From JARKPK01 sp964631235 (lineage in GTDB: Bacteria; Planctomycetota; Planctomycetia; Pirellulales; Thermoguttaceae): a stretch of DNA of 64,000 nucleotides. Numbering within the stretch: position 1 is the first letter of the stretch; each line of letters starts with the position of its first letter. The notes below the pieces were generated by a model. The model ran no database searches, was not told where the DNA came from, and saw only the letters and a list, made by a program, of their open reading frames with translations. The translations under genes were made by a program, and so were the position numbers. Where the stretch lies: contig CAZVZX010000003.1 of NCBI GenBank assembly GCA_964631235.1, positions 62,001-126,000 on the forward strand, read 5' to 3'. This document shows positions 28,492 to 37,715 of the stretch, piece after piece.

Positions 28492-28796
28492 GGCGGGCCT
28501 CGTTTTCTCGATGAATGGCGGCATGCGGGAGTGTGCGGCAATAAGGCGCAACGCGAGAAAGGCAAAAACTGCGGGTTCACACGGGCCGGTCGCGGCGAGC
28601 CGGGAAACTTGAAGCTGATCAATTATGATCGGCGGGACGCCGGATGCCAAGCGTTGAAACAATCGCCCGTCAGGCGGTGCTTGCCGGCCGTAATGTTGCC
28701 GCCACGCGAGCCGCGTATGCCCCATGAACGTCCGCTTGCTGCCAAACGGATAGCGGTACGCAGAATCCGAGATTGCGCCGAAGCAGATGACTGGTA

Positions 28797-28839
28797 TGCA
28801 AGAAAAGCAAAAGCGGCCGCATCGCGCGAATGCGGCCGC
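28797..28839 (-). terminator. Intrinsic terminator of the hydrogenase operon
   Basis: Perfect 10-bp stem GCGGCCGCAT/ATGCGGCCGC (28813-28822 with 28830-28839), 7-nt loop. On the minus strand it is followed by TTTTGCTTTTCTTG. It lies 59 nt after the mvhA stop. Confidence 0.85.
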
Positions 28840-28898
28840 GAAATCAGCACTTGGCCGTCGAAGGTTCTTCGCCTTCGGTGCGTCAAATCGATTTGAGT

Positions 28899-30365
28899 TC
28901 AGTTGACGTATTGCGTCAGTTTACGGACGACCTCGCCTTGAGGATCGCGAATGGTGACTTCCAGCGGCATTTGACCCGGCAAGCTGTGCGTGGCGCAGCC
29001 GAAACAGGGGTCGTAGGCGCGAAACGCCATTTCCACCATGTTGAGCAAGCCTTCGCTGACCTTGCCCTTTTTGATCAAACCTTGAGCGGCCTTCTTGACC
29101 GACATGCAAATCGGAGCGTTGTTGTTCGTCGTACCGACGATCAAGTTGACCTTGGTCAGAATGCCGCGTTCGTCGGTTGTGTAGTGATGGGTGAGCGTGC
29201 CGCGCGGCGCCTCGACGCAGCCGACGCCATCGTCAGGCACAGCCGTGGGGATCACGCGGTATTCTTTGCCAGTGATTTCCGGGTCGGTCGCCAGCTCGAC
29301 CCATCGCTCGGCCGCGTAAAGCAGCTCGACCAAACGTGCCCAGTGCGTCGCCAACGTGTGGTGGATCGGCTTGCCGCCGAGGGTTTCGTACATCCGTTTG
29401 AACTCGGCCTGGGCCAAGGGGGTGGCCATGCCGTCGGCCACATTGCACCGCGAAAGCGGGGTTGCCTTGTAAATGCCACTGTCGTTGCCGTCTACCAACC
29501 CTTTCCAGCCGACGTTCTTCAGGTAGGGGAACTTCAAGTACGACCACGGTTCCACGCGCTCGGCAACATGCTGGCGATAATCTTTGGCATGGTACTTTAC
29601 CAGTTCCTTGCCGTCAGGGTCAGTCACGCGGATCATTCCGTCATAGAAGTTGGTCCGATTCTGCGCATCGACCATGCCCATATTGTACGTGCGATGCGTG
29701 TAATCGCCGCCGGTGATGATTTTGACATAGTCGCTGTTCTTGAGAACTACGTCTTCAAAAAGCTTCAGCGAGAACTTGGCGAACTCGACGGCGTGTCGGC
29801 CCAACTCCTCGATCTCGCGGCGCTGCTCTTCGTTGATGCCCTTGCTCACGCCGCCGGGCAAACCCCAATTGGGATGAACGCGGCGGCCGCCCATCATCTG
29901 AATCAAATGATGACCGTCGTGCCGCATCTTCAGCACTTTGCCGGCGATCTCCATGCCGACCTTTTTCACCACGCCGAGGATGTTCCGCTCGGCGGGTGGA
30001 GCGGTCGGGCCGACGACGAAATCGGGCCCGCCCAGCGCGTAGAAGTGCGTCGTGTGATCTGTCGCGTAGAAGATGCTGTAGAACAATTCGCGGAGCTTCT
30101 TGGCCGTGGGCGGCGGATCGACATGCCACAAGGCGTCGAGCGCCTTGGTGGCCGCCATGTGATGGGCTTCGGGGCACACACCGCAAATGCGGGCCGTCAG
30201 ATTGGGCATATCCTCAGCGGGCCGGCCGACGCAGAACTTCTCGAAGCCGCGAAGCTCCGGAATCTGAAGATACGCGTTGGCCACATCGCCCTGCTCGTCG
30301 AGGAAGATGTCGATCTTGCCGTGACCTTCCAGACGGGTGATCGGATCAATCGAGATTCGTTTCAT
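28899..30365 (-). CDS. mvhA: [NiFe] hydrogenase large subunit, group 3c-like (MvhA)
   Basis: 488 residues from ATG 30365 (MKRISIDPITRLEGHG). L1 motif RICGVCPEAHH gives C61 and C64; L2 motif DPCFGCATH gives C454 and C457 with H460. These are the four nickel-binding cysteines of the bimetallic site. The 28 residues after H460 fit the C-terminal extension that a maturation protease removes; no such protease is encoded here. Last gene of the hdr-mvh operon, 49 bp after mvhG, and followed by a strong terminator. MvhA splits H2 and passes electrons to MvhG. Confidence 0.93.
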   Translation of the reverse strand: MKRISIDPITRLEGHGKIDIFLDEQGDVANAYLQIPELRGFEKFCVGRPAEDMPNLTARICGVCPEAHHMAATKALDALWHVDPPPTAKKLRELFYSIFYATDHTTHFYALGGPDFVVGPTAPPAERNILGVVKKVGMEIAGKVLKMRHDGHHLIQMMGGRRVHPNWGLPGGVSKGINEEQRREIEELGRHAVEFAKFSLKLFEDVVLKNSDYVKIITGGDYTHRTYNMGMVDAQNRTNFYDGMIRVTDPDGKELVKYHAKDYRQHVAERVEPWSYLKFPYLKNVGWKGLVDGNDSGIYKATPLSRCNVADGMATPLAQAEFKRMYETLGGKPIHHTLATHWARLVELLYAAERWVELATDPEITGKEYRVIPTAVPDDGVGCVEAPRGTLTHHYTTDERGILTKVNLIVGTTNNNAPICMSVKKAAQGLIKKGKVSEGLLNMVEMAFRAYDPCFGCATHSLPGQMPLEVTIRDPQGEVVRKLTQYVN

Positions 30366-30414
30366 GGCAAAGCAATCGTTCAGTTCGGGGATTGGGGGCA
30401 AGTCCGCTGCGTTC

Positions 30415-31425
30415 TTATCGGGCCGCGGCCGCCGGCTGATGTACTTCCACCTCAACGCCGCTGGGTCTCTTGCTGCGCCGCAGCAGGCTACGCGCCAGGC
30501 TGAAGCGATAGAACGTGCCGATCGGATCGGGAATCCCTTCGCGAATGATCCGGTCGATCTCGTCCGGATCGTTCGAGTCGATCACCGAAGCCAAGGCGCT
30601 CATCAACCGCGCGCCGAAGTCGGCCACGCCGTCGTTGGCGCCGTGGCACCCGATGCACGGCGAGTTGACTTGGGGGCAAAGGGCCTTGCAGCCGGCGCGC
30701 GTGGCGATGCCGCAGCATACGAGGCCCTGCTCGAGCAGGCAGGTTTCTTCGTCAGGCTGAATCTGCCAGGTGCGATAGAACTTCTTGATTTTCTTTTCGC
30801 TTCGCTTCCGCGGGCACTCGTCGCAAACAGTGGTATTCCGTCCGATGACCGAACCCTTCGGCGGAAGCTTGTTTTCGATGATCGCCACTAATGCCGCCCA
30901 AATATTCTCCGCTTCGGGCGGGCAGCCGGGAAGGTAGTAATCCACCTCGACCGTTTGATCGAGCGTGCGCAATGTGTCGTAAAACACGGGAAGATAGAGC
31001 GTTCCCTCGGGCACCTTGGTGTGCGGCTGCGGGCGAAGGTCTTGCGGGTTCTCGCAATGGGTCATTTCGCCTTGCTTATACACCGCGTCGAAGATTTCCC
31101 GCTTCGTGTTCACGTTCGACAGCCCCGGAATGCACCCTTCGCTGGCGCACGATCCGAAGCTGACCAGCACCTTCGACTTGCGGCGCAACAACTGCGCCAT
31201 GTACTCTTGCTCGCTGGTGCGAATGCCGCCGTTGAACAGGCAGACGTCGATGCTGCCATCGGGCAGCTTCTCGACATCGCGCACCTTCCCGTCGGCGGCG
31301 CAGGGCCAGAAGACGATGTCGAACAACTCGCCGACTTTCAAAATCTTTTCATCGATCGCCAGCACGGCGATCTCACAGCCGCCGCACGAAGCCGCCCAAT
31401 AAATGGCCAACTTGCCCTTGCTCAT
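30415..31425 (-). CDS. mvhG: [NiFe] hydrogenase small subunit, group 3c-like (MvhG)
   Basis: 336 residues. N-terminal AASCGGCE supplies C14 and C17 for the proximal Fe-S cluster. FGSCASEGCIPG and YLPGCPPEAENIW give further conserved ligands, and the C-terminal part adds CDECPR, CCGIATRAGCKALCP and SPCIGCHG for medial and distal clusters. No Tat signal, so the enzyme is cytoplasmic. ATG overlaps the mvhD stop by four bases (ATGA), indicating translational coupling. Confidence 0.93.
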   Translation of the reverse strand: MSKGKLAIYWAASCGGCEIAVLAIDEKILKVGELFDIVFWPCAADGKVRDVEKLPDGSIDVCLFNGGIRTSEQEYMAQLLRRKSKVLVSFGSCASEGCIPGLSNVNTKREIFDAVYKQGEMTHCENPQDLRPQPHTKVPEGTLYLPVFYDTLRTLDQTVEVDYYLPGCPPEAENIWAALVAIIENKLPPKGSVIGRNTTVCDECPRKRSEKKIKKFYRTWQIQPDEETCLLEQGLVCCGIATRAGCKALCPQVNSPCIGCHGANDGVADFGARLMSALASVIDSNDPDEIDRIIREGIPDPIGTFYRFSLARSLLRRSKRPSGVEVEVHQPAAAAR

Positions 31426-31919
31426 GCTTGCACCTCCATCGCCTCGGCGTGTTCTTTTTCGATCTCTTCAAGGGCCTTGAGCCGCTCGGGCGACTCTTCC
31501 CAATTGCGCGGCCAGCAAAGCGGACCGAGTTTGCGCACGTCCGCTACCAGCGAATCGATGTGCTCGGCCAAAAGCTGTCCTTCAGCGGCCGAAGCCCAAA
31601 CGAGCCGCACTCGTTCCGGTTCGACGCCGAGCGCCGTCAGCGTGTGCTTCAACATGGCGTAGCGGCGCATCGCTTTGTAATTCTGCTCGATGTAGTGGCA
31701 TTCTCCGGGGTGGCATCCGGCGATCATCACGCCATCGGCCCCCTGGGCCAGCGCCTTGAGCACAAAGCTGGGATCGACCCGACCGCTGCACATGACACGG
31801 ATGATTCGCACGTTCGGAGCGTATTTGATTCGCGCCGAACCGGCCAGATCGGCTGCTCGGTACGAACACCAGTTGCACAAGAATCCGACAATCTTCGGCT
31901 CGAAGTTTTCGTTGCTCAT
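31422..31919 (-). CDS. mvhD: Hydrogenase/heterodisulfide reductase-linking subunit MvhD
   Basis: 165 residues, typical length. FLCNWCSYRAADLAG, IRVMCSGRVD and IAGCHPGECHYIEQNY bring the conserved cysteines of the [2Fe-2S] MvhD protein that carries electrons from MvhAG to HdrA. It lies between hdrA and mvhG and overlaps mvhG by four bases. A C-terminal acidic helix (ESPERLKALEEIEKEHAEA) is somewhat longer than usual. Confidence 0.93.
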   Translation of the reverse strand: MSNENFEPKIVGFLCNWCSYRAADLAGSARIKYAPNVRIIRVMCSGRVDPSFVLKALAQGADGVMIAGCHPGECHYIEQNYKAMRRYAMLKHTLTALGVEPERVRLVWASAAEGQLLAEHIDSLVADVRKLGPLCWPRNWEESPERLKALEEIEKEHAEAMEVQA

Positions 31920-32007
31920 CGCTACGTCAGCCTAGTAGTTCCAATGGAGTTCTCTGCATATTTCCTCCGCCCGGCGAACGCGAGGCGGAGTCGCCTAACG
32001 GCGCGAT

Positions 32008-34017
32008 TCAGGCACCTCCCGCAGCCGTGCCGGCCGCAGAAGGTTGGGCATCCCACAAAATCCCCTCGATCTCCGCGTAGATCTGATCATTCTTGAAGTG
32101 TGCGCCGCTAATTGCGTCGCACGGGCAGGCCGCCACGCACGTGCCGCAGCCTTTGCACATCGCCGTAATTACGCGACTGACGCCCTTGGCTTCGTCGAAC
32201 TCAATCGCATTATAGGGGCACATGTTGTTGCACACGCGGCACCCAGAGCACGATTCTTCGTCGATCGACGCCACGATCGGCTCGATCATCACTTTGCCGT
32301 TGGTAATCATGCCGGAGATTCTCGCGGCCGCGGCTGCACCCTGGGCGACCGACGCCGGAATGTCCTTTGGGCCCTGGCACACGCCGGCGACAAACACGCC
32401 ATCGGTCATCGTGGCCACCGGATCGAGTTTCGGGTGACGTTCGGTGAACCAACCGGCCATGCTGCACGAGATGCCGCACTTGAGCCCCATCTCTTTCGCG
32501 TCTGCCTGCGGCTCCATCGCGCCCATCAGGATCACCATGTCCACCGGCAGCCGCTTCTGCTCGCCAAGCAGGGTGTCTTCGTACTGAACGATCAGCTTGC
32601 CTTGTTCTTCGGGCCGCCTTGCCGCGTCGGTCACCTCCGCGACTCGCCCGCGAACGAAGTGCATCCCCTCCTCCAGCAGCCGCTGATAGAACTCCTCGTA
32701 GTCTTTCTGATTGGGCCGCATGTCGATATAGAACGAGTACACCTCGGCATTGGTCTTTTCCAAAACCAGGTGCCCGAATTTCATGGCCGCCATGCAGCAC
32801 ACCGCCGAGCAGAACGTGTTGTAACGCGAGTCGCGGCTTCCGACGCAATGAATGATCGCCACGCGCTGCGGTTCCGTCTTGCCGTCACGGAGCACGATCT
32901 TGCCGTTGGTCGGGCCGGCGGCATTGCACAGGCGTTCGAACTCGAGATTGGTGTACACGTTGGCCAAGCGGCCGTAGCCGTAGTTCGGCAGCCGCTTGCA
33001 ATCGAACAATTTCCAGCCGGTGGCCAGCACGATATTGCCAACTTCCAACTCGACGATTTCATCCTGCTGGTCGTACCGCACTGCATCGGTCGGGCAAACC
33101 TTGGAGCACACCTTGCATTTGCCTGACTGGAAATACGTGCAATTCGCCGTATCGATCACCGGCACTCGCGGCACTGCCTGCGGGAACGGAGTGTAGATCG
33201 CTTTGCGGTAGCCCAAACCGGCTTCGAACGCGTCGTCAACCACTTTGCGGGGGCATTTCTCCACGCAGATTCCGCAGCCGGTGCATTTGTCGTAATCGAC
33301 GTAGCGGGCTCGCTTGCGAATCTTCACCTTGAAACTGCCGACCGAGCCGCTCACTTCCTCCAGCTCGGAGTACGTGAACATCGTCACGTTTTCGTGCTGC
33401 CCCACCTCCGACATCTTCGGCGTGAGGATGCAGGCCGAGCAGTCAAGCGTGGGAAATGTCTTATCGAACTGGGCCATGTGCCCGCCGATCGACGGTTCAC
33501 GTTCGACGAGGTAGACCGGATAGCCGGCGTCGGCCAGTTCAAGCGTGGCTTGCAAGCCGGCGATGCCGCCCCCGATGACCAGAGTGGCCGGATTCACCTT
33601 GACAAAGAACGGTTCGAGCGGCTGTTGGTGTTTCACACGCTCCGCGGCGGCCGAAACGAGCGACTTGACTTTCTCCGTGCCCGCTTTCTTGTCGTTGTTG
33701 ACCCACGAGACGTGCTCGCGGACGTTCGTCATGTGGCACAGATACGGGTTCAAGCCGGCGTTTTGGCAAGCACGGCGGAAGGTCTTTTCGTGCAGATGCG
33801 GGGAGCAGGCCGCCACCACTACCCGAGTGAGGCCTTCCTTCTTGATGTCGTCTTCGATCAATTGCTGACCGAGCGACGAACACATGAATTTGTAGTCGCG
33901 CGCGACGGCCACGTCTTTGATGTTCTGCCCCGCCCAGCGAGCGACCTCTTCGCAATCGACCGTGCCGGCGATATTGCTGCCGCAGTGACACACGTAGATG
34001 CCGACTTTCTCGGCCAT
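32008..34017 (-). CDS. hdrA: Heterodisulfide reductase subunit A (HdrA), electron-bifurcating flavoprotein
   Basis: 669 residues from ATG 34017. N-terminal YVCHCGSNIAG domain; CSPHLHEKTFR; FAD motif VIGGGIAGLQATLELADAGY (about 145-170); GGHMAQFDKTFPTLDCSACI; a ferredoxin pair CTGCGICVEKCP then CKVCSKVCPTD; and two more C-terminal ferredoxin clusters CSGCRVCNNMCP and CKGCGTCVAACP. This is the complete HdrA set: FAD for bifurcation with several [4Fe-4S] clusters. It is 78 bp downstream of hdrB and 88 bp upstream of mvhD. Confidence 0.95.
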   Translation of the reverse strand: MAEKVGIYVCHCGSNIAGTVDCEEVARWAGQNIKDVAVARDYKFMCSSLGQQLIEDDIKKEGLTRVVVAACSPHLHEKTFRRACQNAGLNPYLCHMTNVREHVSWVNNDKKAGTEKVKSLVSAAAERVKHQQPLEPFFVKVNPATLVIGGGIAGLQATLELADAGYPVYLVEREPSIGGHMAQFDKTFPTLDCSACILTPKMSEVGQHENVTMFTYSELEEVSGSVGSFKVKIRKRARYVDYDKCTGCGICVEKCPRKVVDDAFEAGLGYRKAIYTPFPQAVPRVPVIDTANCTYFQSGKCKVCSKVCPTDAVRYDQQDEIVELEVGNIVLATGWKLFDCKRLPNYGYGRLANVYTNLEFERLCNAAGPTNGKIVLRDGKTEPQRVAIIHCVGSRDSRYNTFCSAVCCMAAMKFGHLVLEKTNAEVYSFYIDMRPNQKDYEEFYQRLLEEGMHFVRGRVAEVTDAARRPEEQGKLIVQYEDTLLGEQKRLPVDMVILMGAMEPQADAKEMGLKCGISCSMAGWFTERHPKLDPVATMTDGVFVAGVCQGPKDIPASVAQGAAAAARISGMITNGKVMIEPIVASIDEESCSGCRVCNNMCPYNAIEFDEAKGVSRVITAMCKGCGTCVAACPCDAISGAHFKNDQIYAEIEGILWDAQPSAAGTAAGGA

Positions 34018-34095
34018 GAGCGTTCTCCGTCTCAAACGAACATCATCAAAAGGATTCTCGATCAAAGAAACACATCAGCGCCCCGACGCGGCATT

Positions 34096-34989
34096 TCAAC
34101 CGCTTGGCGCCATCGCGCCGTTGAGCTTCGCCTTGACCACCGGCATGGCCGCCACCAACTCCTTGCCGAACCCGAGTTTCTTCGGCTCGATGCCGAACGC
34201 CAACCCGAGGATTTGGGTGAAGTACATGATCGGCAAGCGGAAATTCGTGTTGAAGTGTTTGTTCACCCTGGCCTGATAGCCGTCGAGATTCAACTGGCAC
34301 ATCGGGCACATGCAGACGATCATGTCGGCGTCGTAGTCGGCGGCGCTTTGCAGCAGGCGGCGAATCAGCTCGAAGGCCTGCGGTTCGCTGATCTGCGTCA
34401 TGTGTCCGCCGCAGCAGTGCGCCTTGACCGGATAATCAACAACCTCGGCCCCGAGCCAGGAGAGCAGGCGGTCCATCTTTGTCGGGTATTCCGGGCTGTC
34501 GCCATTGTCGAGCGGGCGGACAACCTGGCACCCGTAGTACGGGGCGAAGCGAAGCCCGGCCAGCGGCCGCGATACCTTGTCTCGCACGGCCGTTTCGCCC
34601 AGGTCATCGACAATCACATCAAGCATGTGGCGAACCATCACGCGACCGGGTCGATACGACAATCCGCCGGCCGCTAACGCCTCGTTCACCTGCGCTCCCA
34701 ACTGCGGAAACTTGCCCATCAAGTGATCGACCTTTTTGAGGTTCAAGTAGCACGCGGCGCACGGCGCGACCAACTGATCGTATTCAGGTTCCACCAGCGC
34801 CAAGTTCCGCGCAATCACCGAACAGGCGGTCAATTCGTCCTGCGAAAAGTACTCGGTTGCGCCGCAACAATTCCAGTCTTCCAGTTCGACCAGCTTGATG
34901 CCGAGCAGATCGGCCACGGCCTTGACCGATACGTCGTAGGCCGCCGCATTGCATTCGAGCGAACATCCGGGGTAGTAAGAATACTTCAC
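34096..34989 (-). CDS. hdrB: Heterodisulfide reductase subunit B (HdrB)
   Basis: 297 residues from a GTG at 34989 (VKYSYYPGCSLECN) preceded by GGAGG ten bases upstream; no in-frame ATG fits. Two CCG domains: C..(33)..NCCG..CAAC and YYGCQVVRP..AHCCGGH..CPMC, which hold the two noncubane [4Fe-4S] clusters that reduce the disulfide. An out-of-frame ATG (three-codon ATG CGG ACG TGA) overlaps the GTG start. The 231 bp separating it from hdrC is unusually wide for this operon and holds no recognisable gene. Confidence 0.93.
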   Translation of the reverse strand: MKYSYYPGCSLECNAAAYDVSVKAVADLLGIKLVELEDWNCCGATEYFSQDELTACSVIARNLALVEPEYDQLVAPCAACYLNLKKVDHLMGKFPQLGAQVNEALAAGGLSYRPGRVMVRHMLDVIVDDLGETAVRDKVSRPLAGLRFAPYYGCQVVRPLDNGDSPEYPTKMDRLLSWLGAEVVDYPVKAHCCGGHMTQISEPQAFELIRRLLQSAADYDADMIVCMCPMCQLNLDGYQARVNKHFNTNFRLPIMYFTQILGLAFGIEPKKLGFGKELVAAMPVVKAKLNGAMAPSG

Positions 34990-35220
34990 GTCCGCATTAC
35001 CTCCGCTTGAGTCCAGACGCACAGCGATCTTTAGTCTCTTGCGACCGCGTGCAACTCGGCCTCGGTTTTGTCCCTGCTTATCGATCTTGTTCCACACCAA
35101 ATAATGACGGCCGATTCGAACGGCAATGCAGCGCCCAGTCCGTCTTTTCTCCTCGGCTCGCTGTTGGGAACGGCGAAAACTCCTTCGCGGCTTTGCCCGT
35201 CGTCTCCGGCTCAACGCGGA

Positions 35221-35802
35221 TCAATGTCCGGCGTGCTGCTGGGCGCCGATCTGGCGAGCTTTTTTGATAATTGCCTGAAGCTGGCCGATGTTCTTGATCT
35301 TCGACGGGGTAAGCGCCATGCGGCCGCGAGAGAACATCGCCATGCCCATCGGGCCCATGGCCATCATCTTCAACGGTCGGTTGAGCAGATGGTAGCCCGT
35401 CGCCAAGCCGAACTCGAAACTCCGCCCGTATTTATCGACGTAGCCGGTGAACGTTTGAGCGAGAGCGACGGCGTCGGTCTCTTTGTAGGCCTTTTCGGCA
35501 ATCGAAATGCGCTTGCAGGTGTAGATGATATCGGTGATGGGGATTTCCTGCGGGCAACGGCTGGTGCAGAAGTAGCACGAGACGCACGCCCAAAGCATGT
35601 TCGACGAAAGAACCTGCTCCTTTTCGCCGGCGCGAATCATATTGATGATCGCCCGCGGGGTGTGGTCCATATCGGCCCCGCTTGGGCACGAGCCGCCGCA
35701 CGTGCCGCATTGAATGCAATGCATCAGCCGTTCGCCGCCGGGCGTGTTCGAAATCACCCGCTCGATGAACGTTCCTTTCTTCAGCGTCGTTTTTCCACTC
35801 AT
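35221..35802 (-). CDS. hdrC: Heterodisulfide reductase subunit C (HdrC)
   Basis: 193 residues. Two classical ferredoxin motifs: HCIQCGTCGGSCP and CVSCYFCTSRCP, each coordinating a [4Fe-4S] cluster that connects HdrA to HdrB. ATG 35802 is favoured over an ATG three codons upstream because a GGGAG Shine-Dalgarno lies nine bases before it. First gene of the operon hdrC-hdrB-hdrA-mvhD-mvhG-mvhA. No archaeal CoM/CoB machinery is expected; the disulfide acceptor in a bacterium is unknown. Confidence 0.92.
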   Translation of the reverse strand: MSGKTTLKKGTFIERVISNTPGGERLMHCIQCGTCGGSCPSGADMDHTPRAIINMIRAGEKEQVLSSNMLWACVSCYFCTSRCPQEIPITDIIYTCKRISIAEKAYKETDAVALAQTFTGYVDKYGRSFEFGLATGYHLLNRPLKMMAMGPMGMAMFSRGRMALTPSKIKNIGQLQAIIKKARQIGAQQHAGH

Positions 35803-35811
35803 CCCAAGCAT

Positions 35812-36146
35812 CTCCCTGCGGGTCGTTTTTCAAGGGTCGTTTTAGGGTTAGCAACTTGTGTGCCGCAACTGCCCTTGTTTTTGTTTGTAAGCGCAACCCT
35901 ATGTTGATTTTGCGATTGAGAAAAAAGCAAGAAAATGTGAAACAAAACAATGGGCCCCGCCGACTCGCGGATTTCCGCCACCGGGCGCGGGATTCCGTGC
36001 TTTGGTGCAGTGACAGGGCGATAAACTAGGCGCTTTAGGGCGTTTGAATGCCTTTGCTGTCGCAATATGAACGAGGCCGTTCTGGTGCCTCCGAAGTGGT
36101 GCCCGCAGGCGCAGGCGATCAAAAGCAACGCCTCTGTGAGACGCGA
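35812..36146. promoter_or_regulatory. Leader of the hdr-mvh operon with direct repeat
   Basis: 335 bp. An AT-rich stretch (about 35865-35950) stands out against the GC-rich surroundings. GGGTCGTTTT occurs twice, 14 bp apart (35820-35829 and 35834-35843), just upstream of hdrC. It could be an operator or part of the leader; no consensus -10/-35 pair was found. Confidence 0.35.
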
Positions 36147-37715
36147 TCAAAAGACCACTTGATAGCGCAGGCCCACCACGACGGCGTCGCGGTAGATGCC
36201 CGAGGGACTGAAGATATACTGGCAGTCGGGCTGAACCGTGCTCCACTTGGTGATGTGGGCCTTGTAGAACAGTTCGAACGCGGTCTCTTGGCCGGTGCCG
36301 CCCAGATTATGCCGGACGTGGTTGACGCCGATCCCCAGGCGGTCGTCGTTGCGACGCGGGAACAGTCCTTTGTAAACCAGGCCCGAACCGATGAAGTCTT
36401 TGATCAATACGGTTTCTCTGGGCCACGATGTTCCCCAGCGGAAGAAGGCGAACAATCCTTGGTCGTTGGTCTCGTCGCGGTAGTCTTCGCGCGTAATAGC
36501 CTGTCCCCAATCAATGTAGAAGGCGTGTTGCTCGGCGAACGCCGACGATTCCTCGTCGTCCGAGGGGGTCGTCAGGTATCCGTAGCCGATGTCGAACTCG
36601 CCGGGCAATCGCCCCTTCAGCAGTGAATACTTCTTTTCCAGCTCGGCGGCCGCAAAGACTGCGCCCGTGCCCGAGAACCCCCAAGTCGCCCCGTTGGGCA
36701 TGCCGTCCCACACCCCGGCCTTGGCAGACCAGGTTTCGGTCAACTGCCAAGTAACGACTGCCGCCGCCCCGTTGTGCGGGTAGGTCGGGCCGGGCAGCGA
36801 AAGCGGCATTCCGTGGGCGGAATGCACGAATTCGCCGGCCTGCTCGATCAGGTGAAACTCGGCGTTGGAATCCTGCTTGCCGAGTCGGACGGTCACTCGC
36901 CCGTCGAACAGCGCACATTCCCACCAGTATTCGGAAACCTGGTTGATGTTCACCGACGGGTCGATGCTGCTGACGTACTGGATATCGCCGACGTAGTCGT
37001 CGGTGATCCCGCGGCCGTGCGTATGTTGGAATACCATGAAGAATCGGCCCGGCACGCGAATCGGCATTTGGTCGAGGCGCAGATCGAGCCCGAGATTGAA
37101 CAGCCCCTCGTACTGCGTGGCGTTTCGGGTCGATCGGCCGCCGCGGGCGTTGGTCATCAGTTCGCCCGTGTAAAGATACTCGAAGCGAACGGGCCCGCGC
37201 CCATGCAAGTGCGGCCCGAACAGTCCGTGGTGTTCTTCGGCGTCCTCCTCGCCTTCTCGTTGTGCCTCTTACTGCATGGCCTGGGCCATTTGGCCGCCGA
37301 CGCCGGGATCGAAATGGCCCAACGGGTCGCGGAAGTCGTCGCTCAACTGGGTTGAAAAGGTCTCGGCATCGAAAATACTCGCCAGCGGATTCGAGTTCTC
37401 GCGGCGATTGCTCGTCAGGTTGCGGCTGCCGGAATGGGCGCCGCTGCGGTCGCGGAGTGCCTTTTCGGTCGGGCCGAGCAGCGGTTCGCTCGGGCGGAAC
37501 GATGCGGCCGACGCTCTTGGGGCTTGGCTCCAGGCGGCTGCCCGCGGTTCGGCCGCTGCCGCCCCGATGGCCTGTACAGCGACGATTGTAGCGATGGCGC
37601 AAACCAGTAGGCCGCTTCGCCGGCAGAGGACCGATGGACCGAGGTGGTCGCAAGCCCTCGTTCGGCGGCGGAGCGCGCCGGCGGTTCGTCGTCGGGAAGT
37701 TAGCGGATACACCAA
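36147..37715 (-). pseudogene. OprB-like carbohydrate porin, broken by an in-frame TAA
   Basis: The frame is continuous from GTG 37715 to 36147 (523 codons) except for one TAA at 37271-37269, which splits it into 148 and 353+ residues. The N-terminal part has a signal-like hydrophobic segment (LLVCAIATIVAVQAIGAAAA). The C-terminal part is beta-barrel-like, with RFEYLYTGEL, GRFFMVFQHTHGRG, RLGKQDSNAEF and a final aromatic LRYQVVF, as in OprB porins. Reading the stop as CAA (Gln) gives AMQ-Q-EAQREGEEDAEEHHG, a smooth join, so one C-to-T change explains it. No second lesion was seen. It could be an assembly error, a recent pseudogene or stop read-through. Confidence 0.75.
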
